DNA of 64,000 nucleotides from contig JAQFVV010007266.1 of assembly GCA_028023455.1 (NCBI GenBank), forward strand, positions 20,001 through 84,000. Reading direction: 5' to 3'. Position numbers and translations under genes: made by a program. Source of the DNA: Epiperipatus broadwayi (lineage: Eukaryota; Onychophora; Udeonychophora; Euonychophora; Peripatidae). Each line of letters begins with the position of its first letter. Positions within the stretch are counted from its first letter, which is position 1. A model generated the notes under the pieces. That model did not search any database, was not told where the DNA came from, and worked only from the letters and a program-made list of their open reading frames with translations. Positions 13,485 through 26,228 of the stretch are shown here, piece after piece.

Positions 13485-13815
13485 TGTAAATTGTATATTC
13501 CTAGGAATTTACTTAGAAGTAGCACCATAAATCGGCTGAGATGATAGAAAAGAAAACCAAATAGACTCAATAAATTTAAACAAAGAAAAAAAAATCTATC
13601 CTTATACATTTTTATGGAAAAAACATAAAGTTACAATTATCCCAGTGAGACCACTGAAATGGTATATTTTTAGGAATTTACCTAGAAATAGCACTATCAT
13701 TTGGTTGACATTATAGAATAGAAAACAACCAGACTTAATAAACTTAAACAAAAAAAAATTATAGCTACATCTCTCCTTATACATTTTTATAGAAAAAACA
13801 TAAAGTTACAACTAT
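13485..13815 (+). repeat. Two direct copies of a 160-bp sequence
   Basis: 13485-13640 and 13655-13815 are diverged direct copies, sharing TAGGAATTTAC, AACTTAAACAAA and CCTTATACATTTTTAT in order. A third partial copy follows the end of segmental duplication A copy 2 (about 20325-20430). This suggests the sequence belongs to the same ancestral duplicated block. Confidence 0.65.
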
Positions 13816-14829
13816 CCCAAACCATGAAATAAAAAAAAGGATTTTTCCTCTGCCCCCCCCCCTTTTTGGAACTCATATTTTTTATTAATTCACCAAATCT
13901 CTGATTGACCATTACTGTATCCATGTTTTTACCATTCACCTATGACTCATATAATGATTACCATTATTAACTTTTAACCAATGACAAAACTGGAATAATA
14001 ATACTTATAAATTATTCTATTATATTTAATCTCTAAATATTTATTCAAGAGACAGCTGTCAATTTTCTCTTCACTAGTAGGCAAGGGAGTCTTTATGAGT
14101 AAATGTTCATACCTTCCAAATTGTAATCTTATTGGTGCAAATGCAGTTGATTGATTCATGGTAACATTTAATAAAATAATTTCTGGACATTTATTAACAT
14201 ATTACCTGTGGTTTTTTTATTCAGGATAAATTCTAAAAAAGTCTTCCTAACTCTCTTAATTATCCTTTTGCAGGGATTGGATTGCAGGTCCTAATTTAAC
14301 TCATAATATGTTTAATTCTCTGTTTTTGAATCTAACTCCTCCAAGTGTTGGACATAAGTGCAATAGCATGATTATTAAAAATGGACCAGGGCTTGCCTTT
14401 AAAGAAAACTGGAAATTTGAAAGGTACTTTATTACACTTTTAGCATCAATTCTTGACACCAGATAGCCTCTACATATTTCATAAAAACATTATAAGGAAC
14501 CAATATAAATTTATATCTGTTAAATTAGGACAATGGTCCATTGATGTCTAATTATAACAGTTCATGACTGAAAAAATGGGTTGAAATATCTTGGCATACA
14601 ACCTATGACTACATTTAGAATTTAAACATATTTTGCAATATCTAATTCATTTTTATGAAGGTATACATATTGAACCAACAAAAATATTTCTTAAGGACAT
14701 GCTCAGTCTTTTTATCACCATAATGCCCATATTTAAATGAATATAATATAAGTTTATTTTTCATGTTTTTCAGGATCACTGTTTTTCAAGAACTATCATC
14801 ATTGTTTACATCCATCCAACAAACAAGTA

Positions 14830-15780
14830 ATAACTTTATCCAACTTATTATCCTTTCCACCCATTTCTACTTCTATTTCTGTGCCACATTGATAATTGGA
14901 ATGCATTTCTTACATTTCTTTCATTAGAAATTTGTAATTCCTCAATTTTCTGATTTGTGACCTGCATCATAATTTCAATTTGTATCTGATCAATTAACTC
15001 TTAAACAAAATCTTTTCATTTTACTTTAAAGCTGTTTAATTCATCCTCAATTCCTCATCTTCACTCAGTTATATTTTTAATCCAGTCTTTATATTTATTA
15101 GTTACTTCTCTCAACTCTTTCTGAATCTTCATTTCTCCACTACATTGATATTTGATTTGCTATTTTCTATAACTTTCAAACTTTGACTTATTTACATTTT
15201 CTACTATTTCACTTTTAAATTCTTTTAAACTTACTCTTTGTACTTCTATTTTATTACTGATTTGATAAATTTTTATTTGGATATTCTCCTGCAACACCGT
15301 GACTACTTTTCTAAATTAATATGATAATCACTGATTATTCCAAATTTTAGGACTAATTAATTTTTAAATTTCCCAATAAACTTGTTAGATTGGGTTTTAA
15401 TGCAATTAATTCTATTGCTAGTTATAATTAGTTGCTCTGTCAATTTAAAACTGGACCCATTCAAATGGCTCTCCAAATTGTTGAATCTATCATCTGTTTT
15501 AGTTTTATACATATCTAAACTATCTTTATCTTTTTTTAAGTTTTGGACAGAATCAAGTTTAGAATTTTTTCAACTTATTTTCAACAACTCGATTTTATAA
15601 CTAAACTCCTTAACAGTATTTTTGTATATTAATAGTATCCTTTTTGATATCTCCCTGTATACTGTTAATATCCTTTCTGACATCTTTTTGTATACAATTA
15701 ATACCTTTCTTTGAGTCTGTAAATCTATTATCAAAATTCCGCAATATTTGTAAAATATGACTTATACCTTAGGAAGGTAC
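14830..15780 (-). pseudogene. Decayed coiled-coil open frame, possibly retroelement ORF1
   Basis: On the minus strand a broken frame reads as charged, heptad-like protein. From about 15770 it gives SHILQILRNFDNRF, then TDSKKGINCIQKDVRK, then DINSIQGDIKKDTINIQK before a stop. Further in-frame pieces downstream are again rich in K, E, I, N and Q (for example KEFKSEIVENVNKSK). The repeated pattern I-x-x-I-Q-x-D-I/V-x-K-D suggests a coiled coil. Such proteins occur as ORF1/Gag-like products of LINEs, but I see no zinc knuckle and no adjacent RT, so the family is uncertain. Many stops show it is not functional. Confidence 0.4.
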
Positions 15781-16379
15781 ACTTTCAGTCCCTCCCAGAT
15801 CATCATTGTAACTTCTTTCATTTTGTGACTAATATTTCATAAATCTTATATCTATAATGAAGACAACAATTGTCCTAATAAATATCAAAATAGTAATTAT
15901 ATCCTGATCATAATTCACCTAGGAAATCTGCCCTATGACATTTACATCTACCACAAACACCTCTAGACAGCCTATTTTATATATTACACACTAGGATTAT
16001 TTGTAATATTATTTCTCTATCAAAACAACCCATGTATTTATATCCTTGTTTATTTATTTATGTGCACTATTGTAATTTGAATTATTGCAAAACTTTGTGT
16101 AAAAAAGATTTCATCATCGAGAAAAAAGATCATCATCATATGAAGAAAAGCACATAAACTTTATTATATTATGTTGGGTATCGAAAATAAAATAATAACA
16201 AAATTTAGCAGATAATCAAAATTTAACAAATTCTTATTTTGGAATACAAGACTCTAACTTAGTTCAAACACATTTTTTTAACATAACAATAATAATAAGA
16301 TTGTCACTCTTACTCTCAACTCCTAATTTACTGATCTCATGCACCTGATTGGATATCAAAAAACCTCCCACAACCATAA
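15781..16379. other. AT-rich non-coding stretch
   Basis: No gene, RNA or repeat recognised between the decayed frame and the second duplicated segment. Confidence 0.5.
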
Positions 16380-16924
16380 CCTAGAAGAATTTTAGTTCTC
16401 AACTAAACTCTTTAATCTACTTCAACATATATTTCTTTCATGAAGACCCATAATATTTTATTTTATTTCTGTAAATATTAGTGTAAAGAAAACATTTGTA
16501 TATCTTACTGTGATGAAATTTCAATACCAAATGGTGTATTTCTTCAAATAAATCTCTATTTATATATATATTCTAACAGCTAAAAAATTATACTCTATTG
16601 TCTATCATGTGGTAATTGTCATTTAGTAAATTGTCTCCGTGTTTTCTTAGTAATCTTCTCATCCAAATTTAATTTTAAATGTCAGATAATCTGTAATATA
16701 GCACAGATACAAATGGGGTTTTATTTATATTTGTTCATCGAACAGGTATTATGTAGTCCCATAAAACGATATAGGTAGAATGACAGAAAGTATCTTTGGT
16801 AAATTTGAAATATAGCTAAATCTTTTTAAAGTCTATCAATTTTATGAATTTTGTGTCTTTTATAATTTTTATATCTTTTATAAGTTTTACAACTTTTACT
16901 AACTTCTATATCTTTTAACCTTTT

Positions 16925-17655
16925 AACCGCTAATTTTATTATTGGTTGTATCAGATAAAAATCAAATCTTTTAATTGGCCAACTCACAAACTGAAGACAA
17001 AGCCTATTGTTAAAACATATTCGCCTATAATATTAAATTCAACTCCGATACGTTTATAAAAAGTATATTATTAATTTTTCAGGTTATGAAGAGAACGAAA
17101 GTTCTTTCAAAAATAAATTGCTATTTATTTATTCTAAAATATTCAATATCGGCAACATAAAAGCTATAATATAAACAAAAAGATCGACTTTTACGTTATA
17201 GAAAAGTAAATATTTCTTTTTACTACATCTTCAATATTTTTACTTAAATCTTCAATATTTTTCGAAAATAATTTTGTTTTTTTATTATTCTCTCTGAAAA
17301 TAATTTTTAATTTCCATAAATATAATTTTATAATAATTTAAATCGTATTCGAAATGAAAATCTCAGCGTTTTTCTTTATTTTCTTTGATCAGGCAGTTTC
17401 TTTGTTCTTTCCAGCCAATCAGAATGTCTTTTTCGGCTGAGAGCATGCTAAGAACCAATCACAAATAATGTTCCTTCTTTGTTTAGGTTTAAATGCGTTT
17501 TTTTTTATTTTTTACATGTAAAATAAATCGGAAGATGGCACCATCTTACAGAACTTTTAAAAACGAATTCAATACGTGTTTAACGAATATTTTCGTATAA
17601 AAACTGGCTGAGTTAGAGTGATGTCAGATGTCGACGAGGAGCCTCGTAAGAGGCG
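16925..17655 (+). promoter_or_regulatory. Promoter-like island inside duplication A copy 2
   Basis: This block is absent from the other copy of the duplication and is less AT-biased at its right end. It holds four CCAAT/ATTGG motifs (about 16938, 16974, 17414, 17456), two in the same orientation about 40 bp apart (CCAATCAG and CCAATCAC). About 80 bp downstream is AAGATGGCACCATCTT (about 17532-17547), a perfect inverted repeat containing a YY1-like AAGATGGC initiator. An ATG follows at 17621. CCAAT pairs plus a YY1-like start are typical of TATA-less housekeeping promoters; calling this a promoter is inference. Edges are approximate; TTTTAA occurs at both boundaries but is too common here to prove a target duplication. 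Confidence 0.35.
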
Positions 17656-17716
17656 GGGAAAGAGTTTTAATAACTTAAATCTTTTAGTAATTGTTACATC
17701 TTTTAATAATTTCTAG
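17621..17716 (+). CDS. Possible truncated first exon, hypothetical
   Basis: From the first ATG after the promoter-like block the frame reads MSDVDEEPRKRRGKS in comparatively GC-rich codons (GAC GAG GAG CCT CGT AAG AGG CGG), then runs into AT-rich repeat-derived sequence (FNNLNLLV...) and stops at 17716. The acidic then basic N-terminus looks like a real nuclear-type protein start, and the sharp drop in GC after codon 15 suggests the genuine coding part ends there. No good splice donor is evident at the junction; a weak GT lies in TTTTAGTAATT (about 17684). It could be a translocated promoter plus first exon, a live first exon with an unusual donor, or chance. I do not recognise the protein. 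Confidence 0.22.
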   Translation: MSDVDEEPRKRRGKSFNNLNLLVIVTSFNNF

Positions 17717-20295
17717 ATCCTTTAGTAACTTTTACATCTTTTAATAACTTTTTAATCTTCTAATGACAAACTCATTTACTTAACAATGACAGAAATATTT
17801 TATTTACAATGAGTAACAAATTTTATAACAATAAAATATGAAAGAAAAAAATAATATACATTTATTAACAAGAAAAGTTTTCGACCTAAGTTGGAATTAT
17901 GATTATTTACCTTTATCTCCCCCCCCCCCCTTCTCGGTTTATCATCTCTTTCTCTTTTTTTGAAAAAGATAAATAAATAAATAAAAATCAGTATTTTAAA
18001 TCTATTATGTGAACATTTTTATATTGATGTGGAGAATAAGACACATACATGGAGAGCGTGCATCATTCTCAAACCCATGGTTCAACTTTTAATGCAGGTG
18101 ACCCTCCAAAAAAATGTGTAAATGAATTTCTAGGTAATGTGGTACCAATAAATAAAATGAGTGAGAATGTAATTGGCAAGCAAAATGGCAATGCTCAAGC
18201 CTACTCTTGATTTTCAGTTCAAGTACTGTTATTAGTATAATTTAACTAATTTCAGAGATTTTTAATATAAACCCATTAGAAAATTGCCACATAAAACCCA
18301 AAATCTTATCAGATGAGAGAAAGGCTCATTTAAAATAAGTTCGATCCAAAGAAAAATATGTTGTCTTACTCATTCTATCCTTCATCATCATGGTTAGTTT
18401 ATGTAAAAAAAGAATCAAGGACAAACAAAACATGATATAAACCCATTGATAAGTGGATGTGCAAAAATTATAAATAATTAAGTATAATACAGTACCTTCA
18501 ATATAAATGTATCAAGACACACAGCAAACTCACACTCTTAAATTACATATTTACTTGTATTATAATTTACATTCATTCTCTATTGAGAGTTTTGATATTC
18601 TATTTTATCAACATATAAAATCCAACATATCAAACAATTTAAATAGTTTAGTATAATACCCATGAATAATCCTAAGAATACATCACTATTAAGATGATAA
18701 GAGTGTAGATTTAGTATGTGCTCATGGCCGCCATTTTGAATTACAAGAACTGCTCAAAATCAACATCTTTTTTTTAAATATTAATTAGTCACAACAATTT
18801 GCAGAGATTATTTCTTCCCTGCAAGGCACCTCCAAACTGATAATTTCTATTATTGAATTTCAAATTAGATATTTTATTAATTTGACATACTTTTCATATA
18901 TAAATTCGTTGGGTATAACTTTCAATAATTATTAATTCACAATATGATTTGATATGGATAAATCTGTTTTAATCAAGGATAAAATAAAGTATTTCTTAAA
19001 ATTCTTTTTTTTTTTAAAAAAAAATAATAATAACAAGCTCTTTACTATCTGTTTATTTAATATGAAGTTTGCTGTTGAACATCAGCAAAGCTGAGATTTC
19101 TTAATTTGTTGGTATTAATTAGGTTAACAAGTCTACAATAATTTTAAATCTTGTTCAATAATTATTTACTGTGAGCAATAAATAACATTACACTAATTCA
19201 CATTCAGAGATCGATATGTACGAAAAATCCGTTTTGTTTTTTTTTAATTTGAGTTAAATAATTCAAAAACATAGAAAACTTTGAGTATTACACAGGCAAT
19301 ATTCGTATCTTACTGTTCAGTTGATTTTGCTTTTGTAAAAGTAAGATAAGAAATACATTGACATGTGATGTTTGACAATGCTAATCCATGAGTATTTCCA
19401 AAAATTTCACAACTATGAAAATTCTCTAAATTTATGTTCTTTCCATAATTGGCCTTTGTAATTCTAATCTGTTTAATATATTCTCCAGATATGGTGTAGT
19501 AGAGACATACAGTTAAGTGGCAGACTCCTCTCCTGGGTAATCTTTTTAACTTGCCATGAGTCAATAAAACATTAAAAATAAATAGCTATTATAAATTCTG
19601 AAACTGCTTAGGTCAAAGTAAAAGTCAACTTAATTTCAAATCGTGATATTTTAACATGTGATTTTTTATATAAAGACTACAATCAAATCACATGGTATTC
19701 AACATTATTATCATCACCCATAATATTTTGTATTTTTTCTTAATTTATGTGAAATTATTCACATTATAGCAGCACCAAAGTCATTCGAAAATCTTCACAT
19801 TGTCTGATTTTTAAATATGTATGTAAAAAAAACTCTCCTTTTTTTTAAACAAAGCATATTAAATACAACCAATATTGGATATTATACTAACATAAAACAC
19901 AACTATTTGTGATTTTTTACTATCCTTTTAACACATACATGTCACAAATATCAAACAGACATGCATGCATTTATAAAATTACAGATTAAACACAAACATC
20001 AAAGTTAAATGCAAAATTTATTATTTAATTGCTGCAGTATAACTGTAATCATAATAATTTAATGACTACCTAATGATATTTGGTCTGATATTATGTATTT
20101 ATAAATAACTTTCTTAATGATTGGCCTCTGTAAAAATAACTAATTTTTCTTCCTCTCTTCTTTTTTTAAATAGGAAATGGTCTGGGTGAATAGACTCATG
20201 TCAAATGTATAGAGGTTACTAAGACTGACTTAAGCAACACCCTAGATTAGTTTTCCAGTGCCTTTCACCAAATAGCATATAAAAACACTCTACTA

Positions 20296-20861
20296 CTAAC
20301 ACCATACTTCATGAACACTTACAATGCCTATGATAAAAGAGACCCACTAAACTTAAACAAAGAAAAAACAATTTTAATTATATCTCTTCTTATATATTTT
20401 TATAGGAAAAACATAAGATTACAATCCATACATATCATGGCACATAATATACCGATTTTGTGCATATATATTCCAATTTTAAAAGAATTGAACAAAAATT
20501 AAAGGAAAATGTTTCACTTATGTAAATAAATTATTTATTATCTGAGTCTGATTTTTAAAAATTTTAATTTTAATATATCAAAGAAAGAAAAGTGTTTTTA
20601 AAACAAAACTATTTATTTTACTGAATACATAATTATAAGAGTTGTTTTTAATATTTTATATTCAAAGTGATTAAAGAGTTTAATTAAAAATCTATTTTTG
20701 AATTTATTATGGAGTGAAACCATTATAATTTTGTTTTGTTTTTTTAATAATTAAAAAACACTTAACTTTAATCCTTTTATTATTGAGATACATTCTTTAA
20801 TACCTATCATAAATAATGAAGTACTTAACTAAAGAAAATAATCAATGTGAAAAATAAAAGC
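20296..20861. other. AT-rich non-coding stretch
   Basis: Apart from a partial third copy of the 13.5-13.8 kb direct repeat (about 20325-20430), nothing is recognisable. Confidence 0.5.
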
Positions 20862-21393
20862 AGTTGTATTTTTATATTGAACTATACCCATCATCTAATA
20901 TGTGTATTGAATGTCTTCAAAAAAAATTAACTCTATTTAATTTTCCAAATGCATTCAATTCTTAGCAATAGCACATCAAATAGTTTACTATATGCACAAT
21001 ATTTTCAGAGGTATTATTCTTCCTTCTTCTTCAGATATTGCTGGCCTGACCAGTGACAGTACTAGCTTGGGATTTGAACCCAAGTCCTTATACTCTTGAT
21101 TATTGAATTTTAAGATAGCTCACTTGTTTATACCATTACCTTAAACTTCAATAATCAAGTATCTAAAAATCCAGGTTTGAATCCCATACTAGTACTGTCA
21201 CTGGTTATGCCAACAATATGAAGAGGGAAGAATAATACCACTCAAAATATTGTGCATGAACTAACCTGTTTGACTTGCTATTACTAACAGTTAAACGTAT
21301 TTAGAATATTTAAATAAAGTTAATTTTTTTTAAAAAACATTCAACACACAGATTAGATGATGGAAATAGTCTAATATAAAAATACAACTAGAA
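20862..21393. mobile_element. Head-to-head pair of tRNA-like/hammerhead repeats (family 1)
   Basis: The left arm (minus orientation, about 20862-21125) and right arm (plus, about 21135-21393) are diverged reverse complements of one repeat. Reading outward, each has a tRNA-like segment, a GTACTGTCACTGGT string, a hammerhead-like remnant, ATATTGTGCAT, CTATTACTAACAGTT-like sequence and a GATTAGATGATGGAAATAGT tail. The same repeat family, also as an inverted pair, flanks a Penelope-type GIY-YIG fragment at 33.6-34.7 kb, so the repeat is probably the terminal (pLTR-like) part of that Penelope-like element or a short parasite of it. Both hammerhead cores here are damaged (the left reads CUGAAGA followed by a weak stem II; the right lacks the core). 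Confidence 0.7.
21070..21080 (-). promoter_or_regulatory. Pol III B-box match in tRNA-like segment
   Basis: The minus strand reads GGTTCAAATCC, a full match to the B-box consensus GGTTCRANTCC, inside a tRNA-like stretch. About 60 bp upstream (minus strand, near 21135) is an A-box-like position, but it is diverged. Such internal promoters are the hallmark of tRNA-derived SINEs. Confidence 0.5.
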
Positions 21394-21654
21394 AACCATC
21401 ATCACAAACCTTCAGGAAAATAAAAAAAAGCATTTTCAATGTATCTATATACTACTCAATTTGGAGTTCACAGTGAAGTATTATAAGGCTCTTTGTTGAC
21501 TCCTATCCAAATATACATGTAGCAGGCAATACTTTCTGTACATGAAATTTAATGATTATATAAGCTAAATGTAAAACAAGCCATATACAATTAATTTTGT
21601 GTTCAAGATAATCAGTATATGTACATAAAGCATTAAACATCTACATAAGATGGC

Positions 21655-21706
<52 letters not shown>

Positions 21707-22053
21707 TAATAATAGATTCATTGGCATACATCCCATCTATATATGAAATAATTGTATATACATATAAAAGCACAAATAAAAAAATTTCTAATGATAGACA
21801 AGTCGTGGCAATGTATAAAAGCATGGTCAAAAGAAATCTATTGATGATAAAAAAAATATTTCAGCAGTTATATATATAGTGACAAATTGTTTTAAAATAT
21901 TAAATATATTGTTAAATGAAATGCAAGGAAAATCTGTCTACTGCTCTAAAAATAGAGAAACATCATTTATAATAACTAGAGTAAACAATGTTTGAATAAA
22001 TTAACTATTTATTAATAAAAAAAATTTTCTCTAATTTCAAATGTCATTATTTA

Positions 22054-22087
<34 letters not shown>

Positions 22088-22128
22088 AATAATATTATGA
22101 TTCGATGTCTGTATTTTTAAAGCAATAT
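21394..22128. other. AT-rich DNA with AT/GT microsatellites
   Basis: Compound AT-then-GT tracts lie at about 21660-21706 and 22056-22088. The overlapping small frames at 21633-21879 are driven by these repeats. Nothing else was recognised. Confidence 0.6.
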
Positions 22129-22368
22129 ATGTAATTATACAACTGAATATTTGTAAATACAGTAACTAAATAATTAAAAAATTTTATCCACTTAGGAGTG
22201 CTTTCGATGATCCCAGTAATCTGTGTCCACTAAAGCTTTGAAAGTTAGCATTTCAAAGCTTTAATTTACACAGATTACTGGGATCATCGAAAGCACTCCT
22301 AAGTGGATAAAATATTTTTTAATTATTTAGTTACTGTATTTACAAATATTCAGCTATATAATTACACA
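22129..22368. repeat. Near-perfect palindrome, about 115-bp arms
   Basis: Arms 22129-22243 and 22251-22368 are reverse complements with few differences, around a 7-bp centre (GTTAGCA). The most conserved block includes CTTAGGAGTGCTTTCGATGA and its complement. No open frame and no clear target duplication in the AT-rich flanks. The high arm identity and tiny centre indicate a recent foldback element or an inverted duplication. Confidence 0.85.
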
Positions 22369-23199
22369 TTTTATTGGCTTTATCATTATGGATTAAGCAA
22401 ATATAATAACTACTATCATTGGTTAGATAGCATATAATATAATCAATATTAAGCCAAAAGTTTCTCATATTAATGCTTAAGAAAAAATATAACCCCAACC
22501 AGATTTTTTAATCAACACTTATATAAAACTTTGTGTGTTTGTATTTTGTCATTATTATTATTATTAGAAAAAAATATCATCGATTTGTATACATAAATAG
22601 ATGTTCACACAAACATAAAATAAATATTTTATAAAGAAATACAGAATCAAATAATAAATCAAACATAATCCTGAATATTTTAAAAGTAATTAATTACATT
22701 TAAGATTATATTTACTTAAGATTGTAAAACAAACTGTCCCTATTCTTTATATTCATGTGTGAGACTTTATGTGTTTAGATTTAGATTTAGGCAAATTAAT
22801 TTATCTTGTTTAATTAAAAAAGATATTTATTTAATAGAGTAATTTAATCAACATGACAATTTAAAATTAATTAAAATAAATATTAGAACTTTTAGATTTT
22901 GTAGGTTATTTGTTTTAAATAAATGATTGTAAAATTATTTCAAACTGCATCAAAATGAAGCAATTTAAAATTTTGAAATTATTATTTTTTTCTGTATTTT
23001 GAACTGTATCTGAAAAAAATTGCCATGATAATTCAAAAATCAGTCAGCATTTATCATCTGCTTTCTTTGTAACCTTAATAATTCTTCTAAATTTTCCTGT
23101 AAAAATAATAAACATCAAAACATAATGGGAAACATGAGTTATACCAGACATTAATTGACTAAAAAATATACTTACTGGTATTTGGAAAAACCAATTAAT
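22369..23199. other. AT-rich non-coding stretch
   Basis: No gene or element recognised; a short ATT repeat lies at about 22551-22566. Confidence 0.5.
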
Positions 23200-25700
23200 C
23201 TTCACAAAATTTTAGTGCCTTCAAAATCTAGATAATTTAAAAGTTTAATATAGCCATTTTGTTTGCTTTTATCATCATGATTGAGTAGATCAACTCACCC
23301 TAGACATTGTGTCTAGCTTGGCAAAAAAGTCTTCTCTCCTTGAACTAAGAAAAAGAATAAACAACAACAAATAAATAAGGAATTATCACTGATTATTATT
23401 TCAAGCAAATTTCATTTATTGCAGTCAACTGATAATGGAAACATGATATATTTACTCATGGGTTATTTCTAATAACTTCAATCAAATCACTTATATCTTT
23501 ACTTAAAATAATGGGAAAATAGCTTTTCTCTTCACTTCAAAAAGGTGTGAATATCTTGTCTCAATAGGATGGATTATCTCACCATAAGTTATTAAAATAA
23601 AATACTTTTAAGTAATAAGTTTTGACTCAAATGTACAGTCATAAACTTCATAGCTTAGTGAAATGCTGAATTTTAATTAGAATCAATGGAATCAATACAT
23701 TTATTGATTGTAGTCTATTGCTTGATCATATAAAATGTAAGATGACTTGAACTATATAGTAACATAAATTAAGTGTCTATAAATTAATGGATTAATAAAA
23801 TACTTTTAATTAAAGAAGTGATGAATGTCAATCATTTGGATATAAAGTTATAATGTTTTTCAAATAGATAAAATTGCTTTTCCTTCATATAATAAACTAT
23901 GATTCATCCAATGCTTGAAGAAATGAATTATAGATTATAATAGTAAAATATTAAACATTATAAAAGTCAAATTTATCAGCAAGTCCTAAAATGGATTAAT
24001 GTGATAGATATAGCACTCATTTGATTAAAAAATGTGCTTAATGGTATTTTATTAATCTTCATATGAAATTCCAATAAAAATTAAATTTACAAAAGGAATT
24101 TAATTGTGCTTAATATAATCTTTGATACTTTTATTAGAATGTTTAAATGAATTTCAACAACACTGAAATATTATACAAATGTAAATATTTCCATGGGATA
24201 AATTTTAATCATTTATAACTATTGGAGTATAAACCTATGGATTACTTTGTGAATTTTATTATAAATTCTTCTTATTTAGTTACTTTCTTATTGGTATAAT
24301 AAAGAAATATTGAAGTTTTCCATATATCATTATTATATGAATATACAGGCAAAAAATATCTTATTTATTATATTGGGTATAATTAAATATATGATTTACA
24401 TAAGGATTAGGTTGTATTAGTGTAACTAACTTTTAAACTTAAGTAAAATTTGTTATATTAAATTTGTTAAATGTTTTATTGGTTTTTAAGTCTCCACCTC
24501 AAAATTTATAAGGAGTTAATGTTCTTAGTCAGATAATTAGGTTTACAGGAATTATTTTTTTTTGCATAGCTCCTATATGTTTGTATTATTTTTGTTTAAA
24601 TGCTATAATATGAAATAAGACATCTAACAATATGGATTATATTATATTAGTAAAGTTTTACTTTTAATAAATAAGCCTTTGAATGAATACAGTAAAGGAT
24701 ATTAAGATATAATAAATAAGCCATATATTTTAAATCTCATTTAGGAGTGCTAAGCAAATAATTTCACTTGTTTTTTTTAAAGAGTGAAAGAGTTATCCAG
24801 CGTTATTAAGTTTTTATTGATCAGTTATTGGGGATAAACTAATTAAGAATAGCATAAAACATTTATTATGATTAGTATTATTAATACCTTCCAGTATTGA
24901 AATTGAAGATTTGTTTAAATAATATTCACCATATTCCAATAGAGTTTTAATGTTCTTGCAACGCTATATGATTGCACATTTTCATATCCCAAGCTTAGTT
25001 TACACTTAGAGAACAAATATTAATATTTATTAGGTAATTTACAGACTTTTTTTATAATTAATTACGTTTTTTATTATTCGTTTATATATATATATATTGA
25101 TATTTTATAGAAAAATAATTGTTAATTTTAATACTTTTATTTTGTCATTATTAAAAGAAAACATCGTCACTGCATATTTACGAAATAAATATATTTTAAG
25201 ATATTAGATTACACATAAATCTATGTGGATTGAATACATTATTATTGTTACTGTTGTTATCTGAATTACAAAGATATAGAATAAAATAAATGTACATAAA
25301 ATTTCCTTTTACATTTGTCCTACCCCAAGTTAAGGAAAAAACTTACACCCCATACATTTATTTTCTTATTTTATTGGAAATAATTACAATTGATTCATAA
25401 CCATTAGTTAACATTATTTTTAAAATTGCTAGCTTTAGTTTAATACAAATTAATTTATACTTAATTAGTTTTTTGAGTAAAAAATATTATATTAAAAAAT
25501 ATTTACTTAAAATATATTAAGAGTAGGAGCACACATATACAGAAATACCCTGAGAAATTTATTTAAATCAGACTTTTTATATTATTAAAATATGAAATAG
25601 TATTAACATTTATTTTATGTAGAAATAGAACATATATACATTGCAAGTTATTTTAATAAAAGCACTTTCACATAGAACATTTGTCTCAACCGCTTGTCTT
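23200..25700 (+). repeat. Segmental duplication B, copy 1
   Basis: Collinear, diverged direct match to about 37680-40080, about 14.4-14.5 kb apart. Shared points in order include TAGCCATTTT, an AATAAACAACAACAA string (about 23353; in copy 2 at about 37786), AGGAGTGCTAAGCAAATAAT (about 24743; copy 2 about 39087) and AAAAGCACT...ACATTTGTCTCAAC (about 25658; copy 2 about 40056). Neither copy has a conserved reading frame. Ancient duplicated non-coding DNA or copies of a long decayed repeat. Confidence 0.7.
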
Positions 25701-26140
25701 TTATTTATCGTAAAATTTTGAGAACCTCTCATTACTGCTTTATAGCTAGAAATTGTGTTTCAAAAGTGTGCGTCAGAGATTGTGGGCCATCGCATCCTAT
25801 ATTAAAACAGACAACCTTAGTCTAATACATTAGTGAAATAAATAAATAATTATTAACAAAAAAAATAAAAGGAAACAAAAATCATTAATAAAATCATAAT
25901 TAGTTCATTAATCTCTTTAGTGAAAGCAGCTTAGCAAAAGCCAATGCAAACATTGTTAAACAATAACAAAATATAAGGTCACAACATTACTTTTTAGTAG
26001 CAATATCAGAATGATTATAGAATATATATATAACTATACATGGTAGCAAATCAGTGCAAACATACAGACACACATCAATCATTTTATACATTTATTTATA
26101 ATAATAAAATATGTAATTATTTTTATAAAAAATAATGATG

Positions 26141-26228
<88 letters not shown>

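Larger units (their letters stand above)
16380..20295 (+). repeat. Segmental duplication A, copy 2 (interrupted)
   Basis: Diverged direct copy of 8670-11700. Alignment is collinear except for an extra block of about 725 bp (about 16925-17655) of different composition, and small indels. Landmarks: CTCTTTAATCTACTTC (about 16409), poly-C (about 17921), AAACCCATGGTTCAAC (about 18070), GCAGAGATTATTTCTTC (about 18801), and GACTTAAGCAACACCCTAG (about 20229). The spacing between copies shifts from about 7.7 to 8.6 kb across the interruption, which locates the insertion in copy 2 or a deletion in copy 1. No coding frame is conserved. Confidence 0.8.

Noticed and set aside
16925-17660. piggyBac-type insertion with TTAA target sites
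   Set aside because: TTAA occurs near both edges but the termini do not show CCC/GGG-type piggyBac ends and TTAA is very common here.
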